From Paenibacillus sp. UBA6285 (lineage in GTDB: Bacteria; Bacillota; Bacilli; Paenibacillales; Paenibacillaceae): a DNA stretch of 6,023 nt. Where the stretch lies: NCBI GenBank assembly GCA_002438345.1, contig DJUJ01000030.1, positions 5,843 to 11,865 on the forward strand, read 5' to 3'. Of the stretch, positions 5,233-6,023 are shown piece after piece (positions within the stretch are counted from its first letter, which is position 1; each line of letters begins with the position of its first letter). The position numbers and the translations under genes are program-made. A model generated the notes under the pieces. That model ran no database searches, was not told where the DNA came from, and saw nothing but the letters and a program-made list of their open reading frames with translations.

Positions 5233-6023
5233 GGATCAGACGTATGAGGCTCTTTTGGAGCGGATGTTGGACCGGGTTCCATCAGGTCTGGATAAACGCG
5301 AGGGTAGTATCATTTATGACGCGCTCGGTCCAGCAGCAGCAGAGCTTGCGCAGATGTATATTGAGCTGGATGTGAACAATAATCTGTATTTTGCAGATAC
5401 GGCTACCGGAGAGTACTTGGAGCGAAGTATCTCCTGGTCAGGAATTGTAAGGCGTGAAGCTAGCAGGGCGCAGCTGAAGGGGATTTTTTATAAAGCGGAT
5501 GGGGGATTTGTGGATGTCCCTCTCGGCAGCCGCTTCTCTCTCGATATGCTGAATTATATGGGTGTGGAGAAGCTATCACCTGGAGTGTATCGGCTAGAAA
5601 GTGAAACCGCTGGAGAAGAAGGGAATCGATATTTTGGCTCTTTGCTGCCAGTGGATTATATTTCAGACCTAGCGCGCGGAGAGATAGCTTCCCTTCAGAT
5701 CCCTGGAGAGAACGCCGAAAGTGATGAATCGCTACGCCAGCGTTATTTGGATTCAGCCAGACGCCCTGCTACTAGCGGAAATAAATATCACTATATGGAG
5801 TGGGCGATGCAGGTTACGGGGGTGGGTGGCGCACGTGTTTTTCCATTATGGAACGGCCCTAAAACTGTGAAGGTGATTATCGTAGATACCGAGAAACGTC
5901 CCGCTTCTGAGCTGCTGGTGACTAAGGTTCAGCATTACATTGATCCGGTCTCTGGAGAGGGTGAGGGACAAGCTCCCGTAGGTGCAGTTGTAACTGTGGC
6001 GTCAGCAACGGGCAATAGCATCA
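5225..6023 (+). CDS. xkdT: Baseplate J-like wedge protein, XkdT-like (5' part, runs off the window)
   Basis: The frame is open from ATG 5225 to the last base, giving 266 complete codons of a protein that is about 350 residues in PBSX. It begins MYEDQTYEALLERMLDRVPS, followed by a KREGSIIYDALGPAAAELAQ segment, DTATGEYLERSISW, and the hallmark IPGENAESDESLRQRYLDSA (159-178) with TSGNKYHYMEWA and VTGVGGARVFPLWNGPKTVK. These are standard features of the baseplate J family (P2 gpJ, Mu gp47, T4 gp6 type), which forms the ring of wedges around the hub. An in-frame ATG at 5219 is possible: AAAGGAG at 5208-5214 is 4 bases from it and 10 bases from 5225. I chose 5225 because family members usually begin MYEDQTY. 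The protein end, and tail fibre genes expected next, lie beyond the window. Confidence 0.93.
   Translation, partial: MYEDQTYEALLERMLDRVPSGLDKREGSIIYDALGPAAAELAQMYIELDVNNNLYFADTATGEYLERSISWSGIVRREASRAQLKGIFYKADGGFVDVPLGSRFSLDMLNYMGVEKLSPGVYRLESETAGEEGNRYFGSLLPVDYISDLARGEIASLQIPGENAESDESLRQRYLDSARRPATSGNKYHYMEWAMQVTGVGGARVFPLWNGPKTVKVIIVDTEKRPASELLVTKVQHYIDPVSGEGEGQAPVGAVVTVASATGNSI

Noticed and set aside
1..6023. CRISPR array, tRNA, insertion sequence, toxin-antitoxin or other defence system hidden in the window.
   Set aside because: No spaced direct repeats, tRNA-like folds, transposase motifs or non-tail genes are visible; essentially every base from 261 on is accounted for by the tail operon.

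Overview
The window is a slice of a contractile-tail (myovirus-type) morphogenesis operon of the PBSX/skin-element family, all on the + strand. It most likely comes from a Bacillota prophage or phage-tail-like particle locus. Protein style (DUF2577/DUF2634-type baseplate proteins, LysM-tipped XkdP, AGGAGG-type ribosome binding sites) and middling base composition suggest a Paenibacillus- or Bacillus-like host. The genus is inferred from overall resemblance, not from a marker gene.

Layout: 1-147 is the 3' end of a tail-tube gene (XkdM-like). 148-260 is the only real intergenic gap and holds two short inverted repeats and a strong ribosome binding site. 261-683 is an XkdN-like tail assembly chaperone. 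It ends in a textbook -1 slippery heptamer (A AAA AAC, 674-680) directly followed by its stop codon. A -1-frame extension, open to 862 and without its own start, would give a 200-residue fusion protein, the functional analogue of lambda gpG/gpGT. 874-2778 is a short tape measure protein (634 residues). From 2780 on come XkdP (LysM), XkdQ (hub), XkdR (DUF2577), XkdS (gp25-like wedge, DUF2634) and the first 266 codons of XkdT (baseplate J), which runs off the window. From 863 onward the genes are packed with gaps of 11 bases or less, or overlaps, so they look like one transcript.

How they work together: the tube subunit polymerises around the tape measure protein, which is kept soluble by the chaperone and its frameshifted long form. 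XkdP, Q, R, S and T build the baseplate: a hub (P, Q, probably R) and wedges (S, T) from which tube and sheath are nucleated.

No new kind of system is visible. The points most worth a second look are the frameshift signal with its downstream RNA structure, the marked change in base composition inside the tape measure gene, and the short tape measure, which predicts a tail of only about 95 nm.
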